From NCBI GenBank assembly GCA_947165285.1, contig CAMUZS010000001.1, positions 62,001 to 126,000 of the forward strand: a DNA stretch of 64,000 nucleotides. Direction: 5' to 3'. Made by a program: the position numbers and the translations under genes. Shown piece after piece: positions 53,226 through 63,055 of the stretch (position 1 is its first letter; every line of letters starts with the position of its first letter). This DNA is from an uncultured Mycoplasmatota bacterium (lineage in GTDB: Bacteria > Bacillota_I > Bacilli_A > RF39 > UBA660). A model generated the notes under the pieces. The model had not been told where the DNA came from. It saw only the letters and a list, made by a program, of their open reading frames with translations, and ran no database searches.

Positions 53226-56057
53226 TTAATTTAATATTTGTTCTATTTTTTCTCTTGCAATATATACACTATTCCAATCAACTTCCATAACCCATAATTT
53301 TTGTCTTGTGCCATAAGAATACGTATAATCCATCGATCCTGATCCAACAACTGCTATGCTTTCGATATTCCAATTAGGATTTTCATCCAATTGATATTTA
53401 ATAAATGATGTTATTAGATTAGTAGACATATCTGTTTGGAAAGTATTATTTAAACTATTTAATATACTATTATATTTACTTAATAATGTATTTGATTTTG
53501 TTACTTTTTCAATTATAGCAGTGATTACTTGTTGTTGATTAGCTCCCCTATGATTATCACCTGTTATATATGCATATCTTTCTCTAGAATAAGCTAAGGC
53601 TTCTTTTCCATTAAAATTATTTATTCCTTTTTTTACATGAACACTTTTATTTGTATGACATATAAATTCTTTATCAGAATCTATTTCTATTCCTCCAATA
53701 ATATCTATTACTTTAATTAAAGTATCAAAATTAACTCTAATATAATGATTTATATCTACTCCATATAAGTTTTCTAAAGTTTTAATACTTTTTTCAATAC
53801 CATAAACACCAGCATGAGTTAATTTGTCTTTAAGACCAGTAGTTCCTGCAAGTTGTACGTAATAATCTCTTGGAGTATTAACTATTAAAATTTTGTTTGT
53901 TTTAGGATTTATTATTAGTAATTGATTAACATCACTTCTTCCACGAACTGATGAAACACTACCATATTGATCAATGCCACTTATATAAAGTACAAATGGA
54001 TCATCTTTAACATTTATGATTTCTTCTTTTTTATATGAATCTATTTCAACTTCAAATGTATAAATTATTTTTGTATTATCTAAAAAATTATCTATTTCTT
54101 CACTAGCCATAGTTATAAAACCTTGTTCTAAAACAATAGCATCAACAGTATCATTTTCAAATAAATAATATAAAATATTTGTCGATGAAGTAATATTTTT
54201 ATCATATTTAATAATAGATTCTAATTTTTTCGTAACACTATTTGTATAATCATCATTTATATAAGATATAAATTTATTATTTAAATCTTGTATATTATTA
54301 AATGAACTATCTTTTTTTACTATAACATTATAAACTAACACATCTTTATTTACTTGAGTATTTTCTATAAATGTTGATGTTGTATTAATATATTTACAAC
54401 TTATAAGTAATACAATTGATATTATCATCATTAAAATAGATGAAATCATTTTATTAATATATTTCTTTTTATTTAATATATTAAATATTAATATGATAGT
54501 AATAATAAATAATATAATATATCCTATTATTAAATATTTATCTGGAATTATATTTAATTTAAATATAAAATAACTTGTAATTAATATAATTGCAATATAA
54601 ATAAGTGTAATCAATAATGATAATATAGTTAATATATTATTTCTACTAAATAATTTTTTCAAATTAATAATTGAATTAATATATTTTATATTAAACGCAA
54701 AATATATTAATATTCCTAGTATTATTTGAGTAATTATTTTAATATATACATTAATATCAATTCTTTTAAAAATAATTAATATCATAAACATAATTATACT
54801 TGTTACTAAAAATACAGTAATTTCTTTTAAATATTTTTTTATAGGTAATTCTTTTCTTACTGCTATTATTTGATATAACATAACAGTAAATTCTGCTAAT
54901 ATTGTACTAATACAAGCTCCAATTGATTGTAATCTTGGAATTAATATAAAATTACCAATTAAATTGATTACAGCTCCTAAAGATACTGAAATTATATACA
55001 CTTTATCTTTTTCTTTAGGTATTAAATACTGAGTTCTAATAACATTAGCAAATGATAAGAATATTAATGTTATTGATAAATAATAAATTAATATACTTGT
55101 CTTATTAAATGATTGTCCTAAAAATATTGGAATAAAATCATTAGATATTGCTATAAGTCCAAAACATATTGGAAATGCTAAAAACATCATAAAATTAATT
55201 GATTTATTTATATATTCTTTAACTTTGCTATCATCTTTTTTAGCAACTAAATTTGACATTCTTGGAAGCATTACTGTACCTAATGCAGTTATAATACCAA
55301 GAGGAATTCCAATTATTTTCTCAGCTTGCTCATAATATCCTACTTCATTAATAATTGCCATATTACCAAGCATAATTTTATCCATTACTTTATATAAACT
55401 TATTGCAATAACTGGAACAAATAATGTTAAACAAGGCTTAATATGTTTTTTAATATCACTTAATTTAATTCTTATAAACTTTATTTCATTTTTTAAGAAT
55501 GGAAATAATAATAATTGCGATAATAACGTAGATCCAGATAATATTAATGTATATTTTGATACATCATTTCCTTCTTTTACAAATATAAATATTAATATTA
55601 ATGATATTATTTTTACTAATGTACTTCTTGTTACAGTTAATTTAAATTTTTCAAGTCCAAAAAAGAACCAATTTATATCTAACATATTTGAAATTAAATA
55701 TATTAATTGAATAAGTGCAATCACTTTATATTGATTATCAAATAATAATACATAGCCAATATAAAGTAAAATCATTAAAATAGACATTATAATTTGAATA
55801 GAATATATACTAAAAAATGTTTTGGATAATTTTTCTTTATCATCTCTTACTTTAGCAATAGTTCTATTACCATAGTTATTTATACCAAGCATAGCAATTA
55901 ACATAAAATAATTAACTATTGAATATGTATATGAATAAATCCCTACTCCAGATGAACCTAATACTCTAGAAACATATGGAACAGTAATAAGTGGTAATAT
56001 CAAAATTAGTAATTGATATAAAATATTATATATAAAATTTTTCTTAATACTTGTCAT
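53226..56057 (-). CDS. Fusion of Wzx-type flippase and LytR-CpsA-Psr (LCP) domain
   Basis: 943 residues in one open frame. Residues 1 to about 465 form a polysaccharide flippase of the MOP family (NFIYNILYQLLILILPLITVPYVSRVLG start; Y-S-Y-T-x-S-I-V-N-Y-F) with about 12 helices. Residues about 470 to 570 add three further helices in the style of LCP proteins. Then come a small substrate-binding-like segment and the LCP catalytic domain: DQYGSVSSVRGRSDVNQ, VNTPRDYYVQL near residue 729, and the DKLTHAGVYG region. LCP proteins transfer glycans from the lipid carrier to peptidoglycan. Fusion puts export and wall attachment in one protein. It overlaps the polymerase gene as ATGA. Confidence 0.9.
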   Translation of the reverse strand: MTSIKKNFIYNILYQLLILILPLITVPYVSRVLGSSGVGIYSYTYSIVNYFMLIAMLGINNYGNRTIAKVRDDKEKLSKTFFSIYSIQIIMSILMILLYIGYVLLFDNQYKVIALIQLIYLISNMLDINWFFFGLEKFKLTVTRSTLVKIISLILIFIFVKEGNDVSKYTLILSGSTLLSQLLLFPFLKNEIKFIRIKLSDIKKHIKPCLTLFVPVIAISLYKVMDKIMLGNMAIINEVGYYEQAEKIIGIPLGIITALGTVMLPRMSNLVAKKDDSKVKEYINKSINFMMFLAFPICFGLIAISNDFIPIFLGQSFNKTSILIYYLSITLIFLSFANVIRTQYLIPKEKDKVYIISVSLGAVINLIGNFILIPRLQSIGACISTILAEFTVMLYQIIAVRKELPIKKYLKEITVFLVTSIIMFMILIIFKRIDINVYIKIITQIILGILIYFAFNIKYINSIINLKKLFSRNNILTILSLLITLIYIAIILITSYFIFKLNIIPDKYLIIGYIILFIITIILIFNILNKKKYINKMISSILMMIISIVLLISCKYINTTSTFIENTQVNKDVLVYNVIVKKDSSFNNIQDLNNKFISYINDDYTNSVTKKLESIIKYDKNITSSTNILYYLFENDTVDAIVLEQGFITMASEEIDNFLDNTKIIYTFEVEIDSYKKEEIINVKDDPFVLYISGIDQYGSVSSVRGRSDVNQLLIINPKTNKILIVNTPRDYYVQLAGTTGLKDKLTHAGVYGIEKSIKTLENLYGVDINHYIRVNFDTLIKVIDIIGGIEIDSDKEFICHTNKSVHVKKGINNFNGKEALAYSRERYAYITGDNHRGANQQQVITAIIEKVTKSNTLLSKYNSILNSLNNTFQTDMSTNLITSFIKYQLDENPNWNIESIAVVGSGSMDYTYSYGTRQKLWVMEVDWNSVYIAREKIEQILN

Positions 56058-57202
56058 TTGATATCACCTTCCTTTTTATAATTAATACTAAAAATATTAG
56101 GAATAAAAATTAATGTAAAATTCATAATTATGTTATAAACATTATTTTCTGCAAATCCAGTTAATATAAAAAATGAACTAAGTAATAATAATTTATAATT
56201 TTTCCTTTTTAATATATTTTTTTGTAAAAAACATAATAATATTACAATAATAGATGATATTATAGCACCATAAGCTATTAGTAATCTTAAAAATCCCATA
56301 TCAAATATATTTGCTTTTTGACCAGTAAATAAGGCTGCTCTAGTACCTATAGTTTCAATTTTATTTCCTAATAACGTAATACCATATTGTTTATAAAAAA
56401 CATATCCTGATTTAATTCTTTCAGTAAATGCAACATCCATTTCTCTACTTATCTTATTTCCATTACCATATCCAATAACAACTAATAAACTAAAAATAGA
56501 AATGATTATAGGTAGTAAGCAAAATATTTTCCTAATTATCTTTTTATTAAATACTTTTTCTTTATTTCTTAATATTATATCAGCAATAAAAACTACTATA
56601 TAAGATAATACACTTGTTCTTGAAAAACAAAAGGTTGTTAGCAAATATAAAATTAAAATATTAAATAAAATATATTTTAAATTAATTTTTTTTGTAATAT
56701 ACATAATTTCTAATAAAATTGTAATTGTAAAAAAGCATAATGTGTTAGGATGTAAAAAACCAAACCCTTGTTTTAATGATCCATTAATAAATTTTGTAAA
56801 ATTAGGTAACACTCCCATTAATGACAAGCATACAATTAATATAAGTAATAAAATTCTTATTTTTATATCATATTTTATAAATTTTTTAAAATCAACATTA
56901 TCAGCTGATAAAGCAACTAATATTGTAAAAAATAAAGTATTATTATCAATATAAATTGAATTTATAAAAATTAATGACAATATTGCAAAATAGCATAATA
57001 ATTTCTTTTTACTATATTTGTCAATAAAAATCATTTTAGATAAAAATATAATAATTATTACTACTTTAACAAATTGATATATCGATGAAGTATCAAACAT
57101 ATACATCAATTCTGTTTGCTTTAATAGGATATATGAAACTATAAATATAGTCCATCCTAACAAAAAGAATGCATTATCTAAACTATTCTTTTTATTTTCC
57201 AT
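56054..57202 (-). CDS. Wzy-like polysaccharide polymerase
   Basis: 382 residues, 10 to 11 membrane helices and the O-antigen polymerase-type pattern: central loop GFLHPNTLCFF, RTSVLSYIVVF, and a large outside loop with NKISREMDVAFTERIKSGYVF. It would join repeat units on the outside of the membrane. It overlaps the flippase-LCP gene by ATGA, so their production is tied. Its ATG follows two bases after the stop of the GT8 gene, with AAAGGGGAA inside that gene. Confidence 0.7.
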   Translation of the reverse strand: MENKKNSLDNAFFLLGWTIFIVSYILLKQTELMYMFDTSSIYQFVKVVIIIIFLSKMIFIDKYSKKKLLCYFAILSLIFINSIYIDNNTLFFTILVALSADNVDFKKFIKYDIKIRILLLILIVCLSLMGVLPNFTKFINGSLKQGFGFLHPNTLCFFTITILLEIMYITKKINLKYILFNILILYLLTTFCFSRTSVLSYIVVFIADIILRNKEKVFNKKIIRKIFCLLPIIISIFSLLVVIGYGNGNKISREMDVAFTERIKSGYVFYKQYGITLLGNKIETIGTRAALFTGQKANIFDMGFLRLLIAYGAIISSIIVILLCFLQKNILKRKNYKLLLLSSFFILTGFAENNVYNIIMNFTLIFIPNIFSINYKKEGDIK

Positions 57203-57204
57203 AA

Positions 57205-58167
57205 CTATTCCCCTTTTCGAATAAAATTATGCATAAATTTATATCTACGAAGTCGTTTTATAATTTTATTTAATATGCCTACTTTCTTTTTTAACTTTCT
57301 TTTTTTATATAAAATATTATCTTTTAATAAACTATTATAATAATAATAAACCCATAAATCACTTTCGATAACACTAGCATCATTCCATGGCTTTAAGCTT
57401 CCAGAATAATGTAATATTTTTGCATTATTAATAATTTCATTAAAATCACTATTATTATTTGATAAATTAAAATAATCTTGTATTACTTTTAATTTCATAT
57501 TTGAATCAAATCTTTTTATATCCTCAAAAAAACAAAGTTGAGTATTATAAATAAATGGTAATTCTTTTACTTTTCTTTTTAATATAAAATTAAAAGCATC
57601 TTGATCCATTAGTTGATTATATCCGCTTACTCTATATTCAATTAATTTATCACTAATATTATCTTTTCTCATTTTTTTTAAATTCATTAACATGACACCA
57701 GAATTAAAATAAAATACATCTTTTTTAAATAATTTATATAAACTTCTTGATAAACCACAAGTATCTTTTACTGCACCTACGTAGTAATTATTTATATTAA
57801 TGTTATATAAATCTATTAAATCATCTTTTACGATTATATCACTATCAATATATAATACTTTATCTATATCACTTAATATTTTAGGTATATAAAACTTACA
57901 TATTGCAGTTGGAGATGCTGATATTTCTGAAATATTAAATTTTAATAAATCATTTAATTTATCAATATTTACAATATTTATTTCAAAATTCTTTTTATTT
58001 AACTTTTTAATCATATTAATATTTTCTTTTGAGCAACTATTTAAAATAATATATATTTTATATGAAGTATTAGAATTCTTATTTAAATATATTGAATTAA
58101 TAGTTACTATTGTTTGCATAATATAATTATCATCTGCCAAAAGACAAAGATTAATTTCATTTTTCAT
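57205..58167 (-). CDS. Glycosyltransferase family 8
   Basis: 320 residues. N-terminal LCLLADDNYIMQTIVTINS, the metal-binding DxD in YIDSDIIV, YFNSGVMLMNL, and the C-terminal ILHYSGSLKPW, all family GT8 hallmarks. GT8 enzymes are retaining and often transfer galactose or glucose from a nucleotide sugar. Basic C-terminal tail (KKKVGILNKIIKRLRRYKF) suggests membrane association. GAAAGAGTGAT precedes the ATG. Confidence 0.9.
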   Translation of the reverse strand: MKNEINLCLLADDNYIMQTIVTINSIYLNKNSNTSYKIYIILNSCSKENINMIKKLNKKNFEINIVNIDKLNDLLKFNISEISASPTAICKFYIPKILSDIDKVLYIDSDIIVKDDLIDLYNININNYYVGAVKDTCGLSRSLYKLFKKDVFYFNSGVMLMNLKKMRKDNISDKLIEYRVSGYNQLMDQDAFNFILKRKVKELPFIYNTQLCFFEDIKRFDSNMKLKVIQDYFNLSNNNSDFNEIINNAKILHYSGSLKPWNDASVIESDLWVYYYYNSLLKDNILYKKRKLKKKVGILNKIIKRLRRYKFMHNFIRKGE

Positions 58168-58185
58168 TCTAGTATCACTCTTTCA

Positions 58186-59139
58186 TTATTTTCTATATTT
58201 TATTTTTGTACCAATAAATAATAAAAAATATAATTTAAACTTAACTAATAACATTATTATTTTAGATGTTTTATCTAATAAATTTTTTTCAATTTTGTAA
58301 ATTTCAAATTCTTGTTTATATTCATTAATATAATTTTTTATTACTTTTTTTGAATCTTTTAAATTATTATCTAAACATATTCTTTTTATTGCTATACAAA
58401 GTCCTCGAAAAGCAAGTCCATTTATTGCATATTCATATTTTTTATAATAATTATTTAAGACTAAATCATTTTTAACAATTCGTGCAACATTTCTCCATGG
58501 ATCTATTCCACCCTTTAAATGTTGACCATCATTATTAAATACATGATGATATAAATATTTATCTAAAAAATCTATATTTTTAGAATTTAACATTGTATTG
58601 AAACTAAATAATACCTCTTCACCAACATCTAAATCATTAAATAAAGATTTTTTTGCAATTGATGTCTTAATAGCCTTTCTCCATGCTCCCCAAGATAAAA
58701 TACCCATTAATTGTAATTTAATTAATTCTTCCTTGTTATACTTTTTATATTTAAAAATATTAATATAATCATGTATTTTACCTTCATTATTTTCTTTAAT
58801 AATTCCATAAAAAATCATATCACTATTACTTTTAGATATAGTTTCATAAAAATCATTACTATAATAATCATCTGCATCTAAAAAAGTAATATAATCTCCA
58901 GTTGCTTTTTTTATTCCAACATTACGAGCATATCCTGGTCCATGATTAGTTTGATGAATTACTTTAATTCTTTTATCGTTTTTACTATATTTTTTACAAA
59001 TTTCAAGAGAATTATCAGTCGAACCATCGTCTATAATAATTAATTCCCAATTTGAATATGTTTGATAAATAATACTTTCAATACTTTTTTCTAATTTATT
59101 ACCAGCATTATATACTGGCATAATTGTTGAGTATTTCAT
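58186..59139 (-). CDS. Glycosyltransferase family 2
   Basis: 317 residues. GT-A fold: YSTIMPVYNAGNKLEKSIESI, WELIIIDDGSTDNS, GPGYARNVGIKKATGDYITFLDADD (the DxD equivalent). C-terminal basic and hydrophobic end may contact the membrane. Inverting transfer of a sugar to the growing repeat unit is expected. Start at 59139, with GGGAG 8 bases upstream, rather than the GTG three codons earlier. Confidence 0.9.
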   Translation of the reverse strand: MKYSTIMPVYNAGNKLEKSIESIIYQTYSNWELIIIDDGSTDNSLEICKKYSKNDKRIKVIHQTNHGPGYARNVGIKKATGDYITFLDADDYYSNDFYETISKSNSDMIFYGIIKENNEGKIHDYINIFKYKKYNKEELIKLQLMGILSWGAWRKAIKTSIAKKSLFNDLDVGEEVLFSFNTMLNSKNIDFLDKYLYHHVFNNDGQHLKGGIDPWRNVARIVKNDLVLNNYYKKYEYAINGLAFRGLCIAIKRICLDNNLKDSKKVIKNYINEYKQEFEIYKIEKNLLDKTSKIIMLLVKFKLYFLLFIGTKIKYRK

Positions 59140-59163
59140 ATTCATCACTCCCTAATGAATAAT

Positions 59164-59658
59164 TTATTTCCAATTTTTTGTAATAAAATCATCTATTAAT
59201 TTAACTATTGCTAAAGGATCTTTATTTTCCCATTTTTTTAAGTTATCTTTACCTTCTTGTATTTTTATTATTGCATCTTTTAATTCTGTTATTTCAAACA
59301 CAGGAAGTACGTATCCATTTGCTCCAAAAGCTTCATTATTTTGAACTTGATGATCATTTATATGCTCACCATATTTTTCTAATCTAGTTACTGCAATTAC
59401 TTTTTTATTTTCATTTAAAGCTTTCATAATAGATCCTGATGCTCCATGTGAAATAACAAATTTTGATTTTTTTATATAGTTAGTAAACTCCTCTTGTGAT
59501 ATAAAATCTTTATATTCATAATTTTTTGGTTTATATGAAGATGTTCCTATTTGTGCAAATATCTTATCTTTTATTACCTTCTCTTCAACTAATTTATCAA
59601 GTTCAATAAATAATCTATCAAAGGGATAATTTCTTGATCCTACTGTTACAAATATCAA
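59164..59658 (-). CDS. Alg13/PssE-like glycosyltransferase subunit
   Basis: 164 residues. IFVTVGSRNYPFDRL at the start, ISHGASGSIMKALNENKKVIAV in the middle and HINDHQVQNNEAFGANGY are the nucleotide-sugar-binding motifs of the GT28 C-terminal half. Such proteins work with an Alg14-like membrane subunit, which is the next gene upstream. The TTG start is coupled by a TTGA overlap with the Alg14-like gene, 8 bases after GGGGGG; the GTG inside that G run is less likely. Confidence 0.85.
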   Translation of the reverse strand: MIFVTVGSRNYPFDRLFIELDKLVEEKVIKDKIFAQIGTSSYKPKNYEYKDFISQEEFTNYIKKSKFVISHGASGSIMKALNENKKVIAVTRLEKYGEHINDHQVQNNEAFGANGYVLPVFEITELKDAIIKIQEGKDNLKKWENKDPLAIVKLIDDFITKNWK

Positions 59659-60113
59659 TATAAACACCCCCCATAAATAGCTTTTTTATAAAACTTCTTT
59701 TGACTTTCCCATTGAACTATAAAAAGGTCTGAGTGTTTTTCCATCTTTTTACCTGCAACTGTTGGCATATTTGCTCTACCAAATGTCTCTATAAATATAA
59801 ATTTCTTATGAAATATTATAGATAATAAATAAAAGGGATATGCAACCATAGTGCCTGTAGTTATTATAAAATCAGGTTTTTCTTTGATCCAAATAAATAT
59901 GGTTTTAATAAAATTAATAAACATCTTTAATATCATTAATTTATCCTTTAAATCGGTTTGAATCATTAAATACTTAGATTCTGTATTAAATTTTGTCTTT
60001 TCAGTGACCATAAATCCTTGATATTTGTCAATTAATGGTTTTAATTTTTGTAATTGCTCAAAATGACCACCAGATGAAGACACTAAACAAATTCTTGGAA
60101 CTCTTTTCTTCAT
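59655..60113 (-). CDS. Alg14/PssD-like membrane subunit
   Basis: 152 residues. ICLVSSSGGHFEQLQKLKPLI at the N-terminus and IITTGTMVAYPFYLLSIIFHKKFIFIETFGRAN are the Alg14 hallmarks; the hydrophobic stretch YPFYLLSIIF associates with the membrane. Together with the Alg13-like subunit it makes one inverting glycosyltransferase (second sugar in many capsule pathways). TTGA overlap with the next gene couples synthesis. AAGGGG precedes the ATG by 9 bases. Confidence 0.85.
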   Translation of the reverse strand: MKKRVPRICLVSSSGGHFEQLQKLKPLIDKYQGFMVTEKTKFNTESKYLMIQTDLKDKLMILKMFINFIKTIFIWIKEKPDFIITTGTMVAYPFYLLSIIFHKKFIFIETFGRANMPTVAGKKMEKHSDLFIVQWESQKKFYKKAIYGGCLY

Positions 60114-60143
60114 ATTTCATAACCCCTTTTTTATTGGTTATAT

Positions 60144-60171
60144 ATAATACCATATTTTCCAAAAAAGTCAA
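60144..60171 (-). promoter_or_regulatory. Internal promoter of the polysaccharide cluster
   Basis: Minus strand TTGACT, 16 bases, TATTAT, after the sugar-transferase terminator. The region upstream has two direct copies of ATGGTAC-A/T-TTTTTATT. Confidence 0.65.
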
Positions 60172-60208
60172 TAAAAATGTACCATTTTTGATACAATTAT
60201 TACATAAT

Positions 60209-60235
60209 AAAAAGTACCATTATCTGGCACTTTTT
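60209..60235 (-). terminator. Terminator with stop codon in the loop
   Basis: Minus strand AAAAAGTGCCA / TGGTACTTTTT, loop GATAA including the stop TAA of the sugar transferase. Confidence 0.8.
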
Positions 60236-60918
60236 GCTCCAATTACTGTTTCAAATGTTTTGAAAAAGATTTTTGTATCTAATTTTAGGGAATAATTATT
60301 AGAATACCATGATTCAAGTTGTAATCTTTTGTCAAATGTTGTTTTAGATCTACCACTTGTTTGCCAATATCCTGTTAGTCCAGGTTTTGTTTTAACTACT
60401 TGGAAATAATATAATCCCATATCATCTTTTTCTCTTGGTAAATATGGTCTGTTCCCAATTAAAGTCATATCTCCTTTTAAAATATTAATTAATTGAGGTA
60501 ATTCATCAATTGATAATTTTCTAATAAATTTTCCTACTTTAGTAATTCTAGGATCATTTTTCAATTTTTTATTAATTTGATACTCTTTTCTTAATTTTTT
60601 ATTATTATCTAATAATTCATATAATTTATCATCAGCATTTACAATCATACTTCTAAATTTATAAAAATTAAATTCTTTTCCATCTAAACCTATTCTTTTT
60701 TGTTTTAAAAATATTGAATTAAAATCACCTGTAAATATATATGCAATCTTTATAATTAAAGCAATAGGTATCAAAAATATAATTCCTATAAGGGAAATGA
60801 TTATATCAAATAATCTTTTATTAAATAAATATAAATTTTCTTTTAAATCATCAAATATTGTATGACGAAATTCAATTGTTGAAACAACTTTATCAAAAGT
60901 TTGAATTCCATTATTCAT
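60220..60918 (-). CDS. Initiating sugar-phosphate transferase (WcaJ/EpsL type)
   Basis: 232 residues. One membrane hairpin (NKRLFDIIISLIGIIFLIPIALIIKIAYI), then the phosphoglycosyl transferase core: KQKRIGLDGKEFNFYKFRSM, KLSIDELPQLINILKGDMTLIGNRPYLPRE, and KPGLTGYWQTSGR. It places the first sugar-1-phosphate on undecaprenyl phosphate in the cytoplasmic membrane and starts the repeat unit. Start at 60918 behind GAGGGGGAA. It is first in the cluster with its own promoter and terminator, so initiation and the rest are separately transcribed. Confidence 0.93.
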   Translation of the reverse strand: MNNGIQTFDKVVSTIEFRHTIFDDLKENLYLFNKRLFDIIISLIGIIFLIPIALIIKIAYIFTGDFNSIFLKQKRIGLDGKEFNFYKFRSMIVNADDKLYELLDNNKKLRKEYQINKKLKNDPRITKVGKFIRKLSIDELPQLINILKGDMTLIGNRPYLPREKDDMGLYYFQVVKTKPGLTGYWQTSGRSKTTFDKRLQLESWYSNNYSLKLDTKIFFKTFETVIGAKSAR

Positions 60919-60959
60919 ATATATTCCCCCTCTTTTTCCTAATAAGGACATTGACGTGT

Positions 60960-60968
60960 ATTATAACA
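60960..60968 (-). promoter_or_regulatory. Extended -10 promoter (TGtTATAAT)
   Basis: Minus strand TGTTATAAT about 40 bases before the sugar-transferase ATG. Confidence 0.6.
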
Positions 60969-60994
60969 TAAATTTTTAAAAAATCTAGTATAAA

Positions 60995-61022
60995 AATAAA
61001 AAAACACGATTATTATCGTGTT
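60995..61022 (-). terminator. tkt terminator with stop codon in the loop
   Basis: Minus strand AACACGA / TCGTGTT, loop TAATAA whose first triplet is the stop; T7 follows. Confidence 0.85.
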
Positions 61023-62992
61023 AATATTTCAATAACTTGATTTTTGATAGATTCTTCGTCAAATTTCATTAATTTTAAAACGTCGTTTGCTTTTCCACTT
61101 ATTCCATATGTATTTAATCCAATAATGTTATTATAATTTGTGAATTTTGACCATGATTCTTTAGTTGTAGATTCAATTGCAATAATTTTTACTCCATCAG
61201 GTAAAATCGATTTTTGATATGCTAAATCTTGCTCTAAAAATAATTCCTGACAAGGCATTGAAACTACTCTTAAATCATATCTATCTCTTAAATCATCTGC
61301 TATTTCTAATGTTGTAGTTAAATCTGCTCCAGATGATAATAAAATTGCATCTATTTTTTGCTTTTCAGGTTTTATAATATATCCACCTTTTTTTACTTCC
61401 TCACCATTTGATCCATTTATAATATGTATTTTACCTCTAGATATAACTAAAGCAGTTGTTTTAGATACTTTTAAAATACTATCCCAACTTCCAATAATTT
61501 CATTAATATCAGCTGGTCTATATACATATAAATTAGGTATATTTCTAAGTGCAGTTAATTGTTCAATAGGTTGATGAGTTGGTCCATCTTCTCCAATATT
61601 AATTGAATCATGTGTAAAAATATATGTTGTACTTAATTTTTGCATTGCTGCAAGTCTAATTGATGGTTTCATAAAATCAGAAAACGCTAAAAATGTTGAT
61701 GAATATACTTTTAAATTATAAAGAGACATACCATTAATTATTGCACCCATAACATGTTCTCTTACACCAAAATTTATGTTTTTACCACTATAATTTTGCT
61801 TTGAAAATTCTCCCTCTTTAATTAATCTTGTATTACAAGATGCACTAAGATCAGCAGAACCTCCCAAGAAAAATGGAGTTCTATCAGAAATTATATTCAT
61901 AATCTTAGAATTAGATTCTCTTAAATCTTCATAATATGTCGGATTAATTTTAAAATTTTTAGCATCAAATTCTAAATTAATATTATTATTTTTTAAGAAA
62001 TTATCTACTATTTGTACTTGAGGAGAGTTTGTTAAATGAAATGTTTCTGAATACTTTTCCCAAGTTTTAATTTCTTTAGACATTCTTCTTTCTATCATTG
62101 ATCTAAAATCATCTAAATATTTAGTTATAATTTCAAATTTTGAAGTATTTAAATTTAATATTTGATGTAATGAAAAAATATCATCTTTTGATAATGGTCT
62201 TCCATGAACCATGTTTGTTCCTGCATTAAATGAATCTTGACCAATGATTGTCTTAATTTCAATTATTGTAGGATTATTTTTATTTTTCTTTGCTCTATTA
62301 ATTGCTTGATCAATTTTATTAATATTATTTCCATCACTTACATAATCAGTATTCCAACCTAATGAATCAAATCTTTTCATAAAGTTTTCAGAACTTGATT
62401 TATTTAATGTATTATCAAGTGTCATATCATTTGAATCATATAACACTATTAAATTATTTAATCCATATAAAGATGCAATATTAGCAGCTTCATAAGAAAT
62501 TCCCTCTTCTAAATCTCCATCACTTACTAAACAATATATTTTATGATCCATTATTTTTTGTTTATCTACATATTGATTTAAATATCCTGTTATATATTTT
62601 TCTGCCATAGCCATACCAACTGCAGCAGCAAAACCTTCGCCAAGTAAACCAGTAGTATATTCAACACCAGGAGTTTTTCCATATTCCGGATGACCTGGAG
62701 TTTTAGATGAAGCTTGTCTAAATCTAACTAAATCTTCAAGTGAAATATCATATCCTGCCATAAATAACGTAGCATATAAAAGAGATGACCCATGACCTGG
62801 TGACATAATAAATCTATCTCTATCAACCCAATTTGGATTTTTTGGATCAAATCTTAAGTGATTTGCATACAAAGTATATAAAATTGGAGCAGCCCCTAAA
62901 ACTATTCCTGGATGACCAGATTGCGCCGCATCAATCATATCAATAGCCAATAATTTTATCGTATTTATAATATTTTTAGCTTCATCATTCAT
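61013..62992 (-). CDS. tkt: Transketolase
   Basis: 659 residues. Motifs in order: SGHPGIVLGAAPILYTLY, SPGHGSSLLYATLFMAGY, the thiamine diphosphate site GDLEEGISYEAANIASLYGLNNLIVLYDSN, GPTHQPIEQLTALRN and the C-terminal domain. It transfers two-carbon units between sugar phosphates in the non-oxidative pentose phosphate pathway. Stop lies in the terminator loop. No other pentose phosphate genes are adjacent. Confidence 0.96.
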   Translation of the reverse strand: MNDEAKNIINTIKLLAIDMIDAAQSGHPGIVLGAAPILYTLYANHLRFDPKNPNWVDRDRFIMSPGHGSSLLYATLFMAGYDISLEDLVRFRQASSKTPGHPEYGKTPGVEYTTGLLGEGFAAAVGMAMAEKYITGYLNQYVDKQKIMDHKIYCLVSDGDLEEGISYEAANIASLYGLNNLIVLYDSNDMTLDNTLNKSSSENFMKRFDSLGWNTDYVSDGNNINKIDQAINRAKKNKNNPTIIEIKTIIGQDSFNAGTNMVHGRPLSKDDIFSLHQILNLNTSKFEIITKYLDDFRSMIERRMSKEIKTWEKYSETFHLTNSPQVQIVDNFLKNNNINLEFDAKNFKINPTYYEDLRESNSKIMNIISDRTPFFLGGSADLSASCNTRLIKEGEFSKQNYSGKNINFGVREHVMGAIINGMSLYNLKVYSSTFLAFSDFMKPSIRLAAMQKLSTTYIFTHDSINIGEDGPTHQPIEQLTALRNIPNLYVYRPADINEIIGSWDSILKVSKTTALVISRGKIHIINGSNGEEVKKGGYIIKPEKQKIDAILLSSGADLTTTLEIADDLRDRYDLRVVSMPCQELFLEQDLAYQKSILPDGVKIIAIESTTKESWSKFTNYNNIIGLNTYGISGKANDVLKLMKFDEESIKNQVIEILTR

Positions 62993-63055
62993 ATATTTTC
63001 ACCCTATTATGATATTATCATAAAAGTTAAAAAAAATCACTATAAAAGTGATTTA

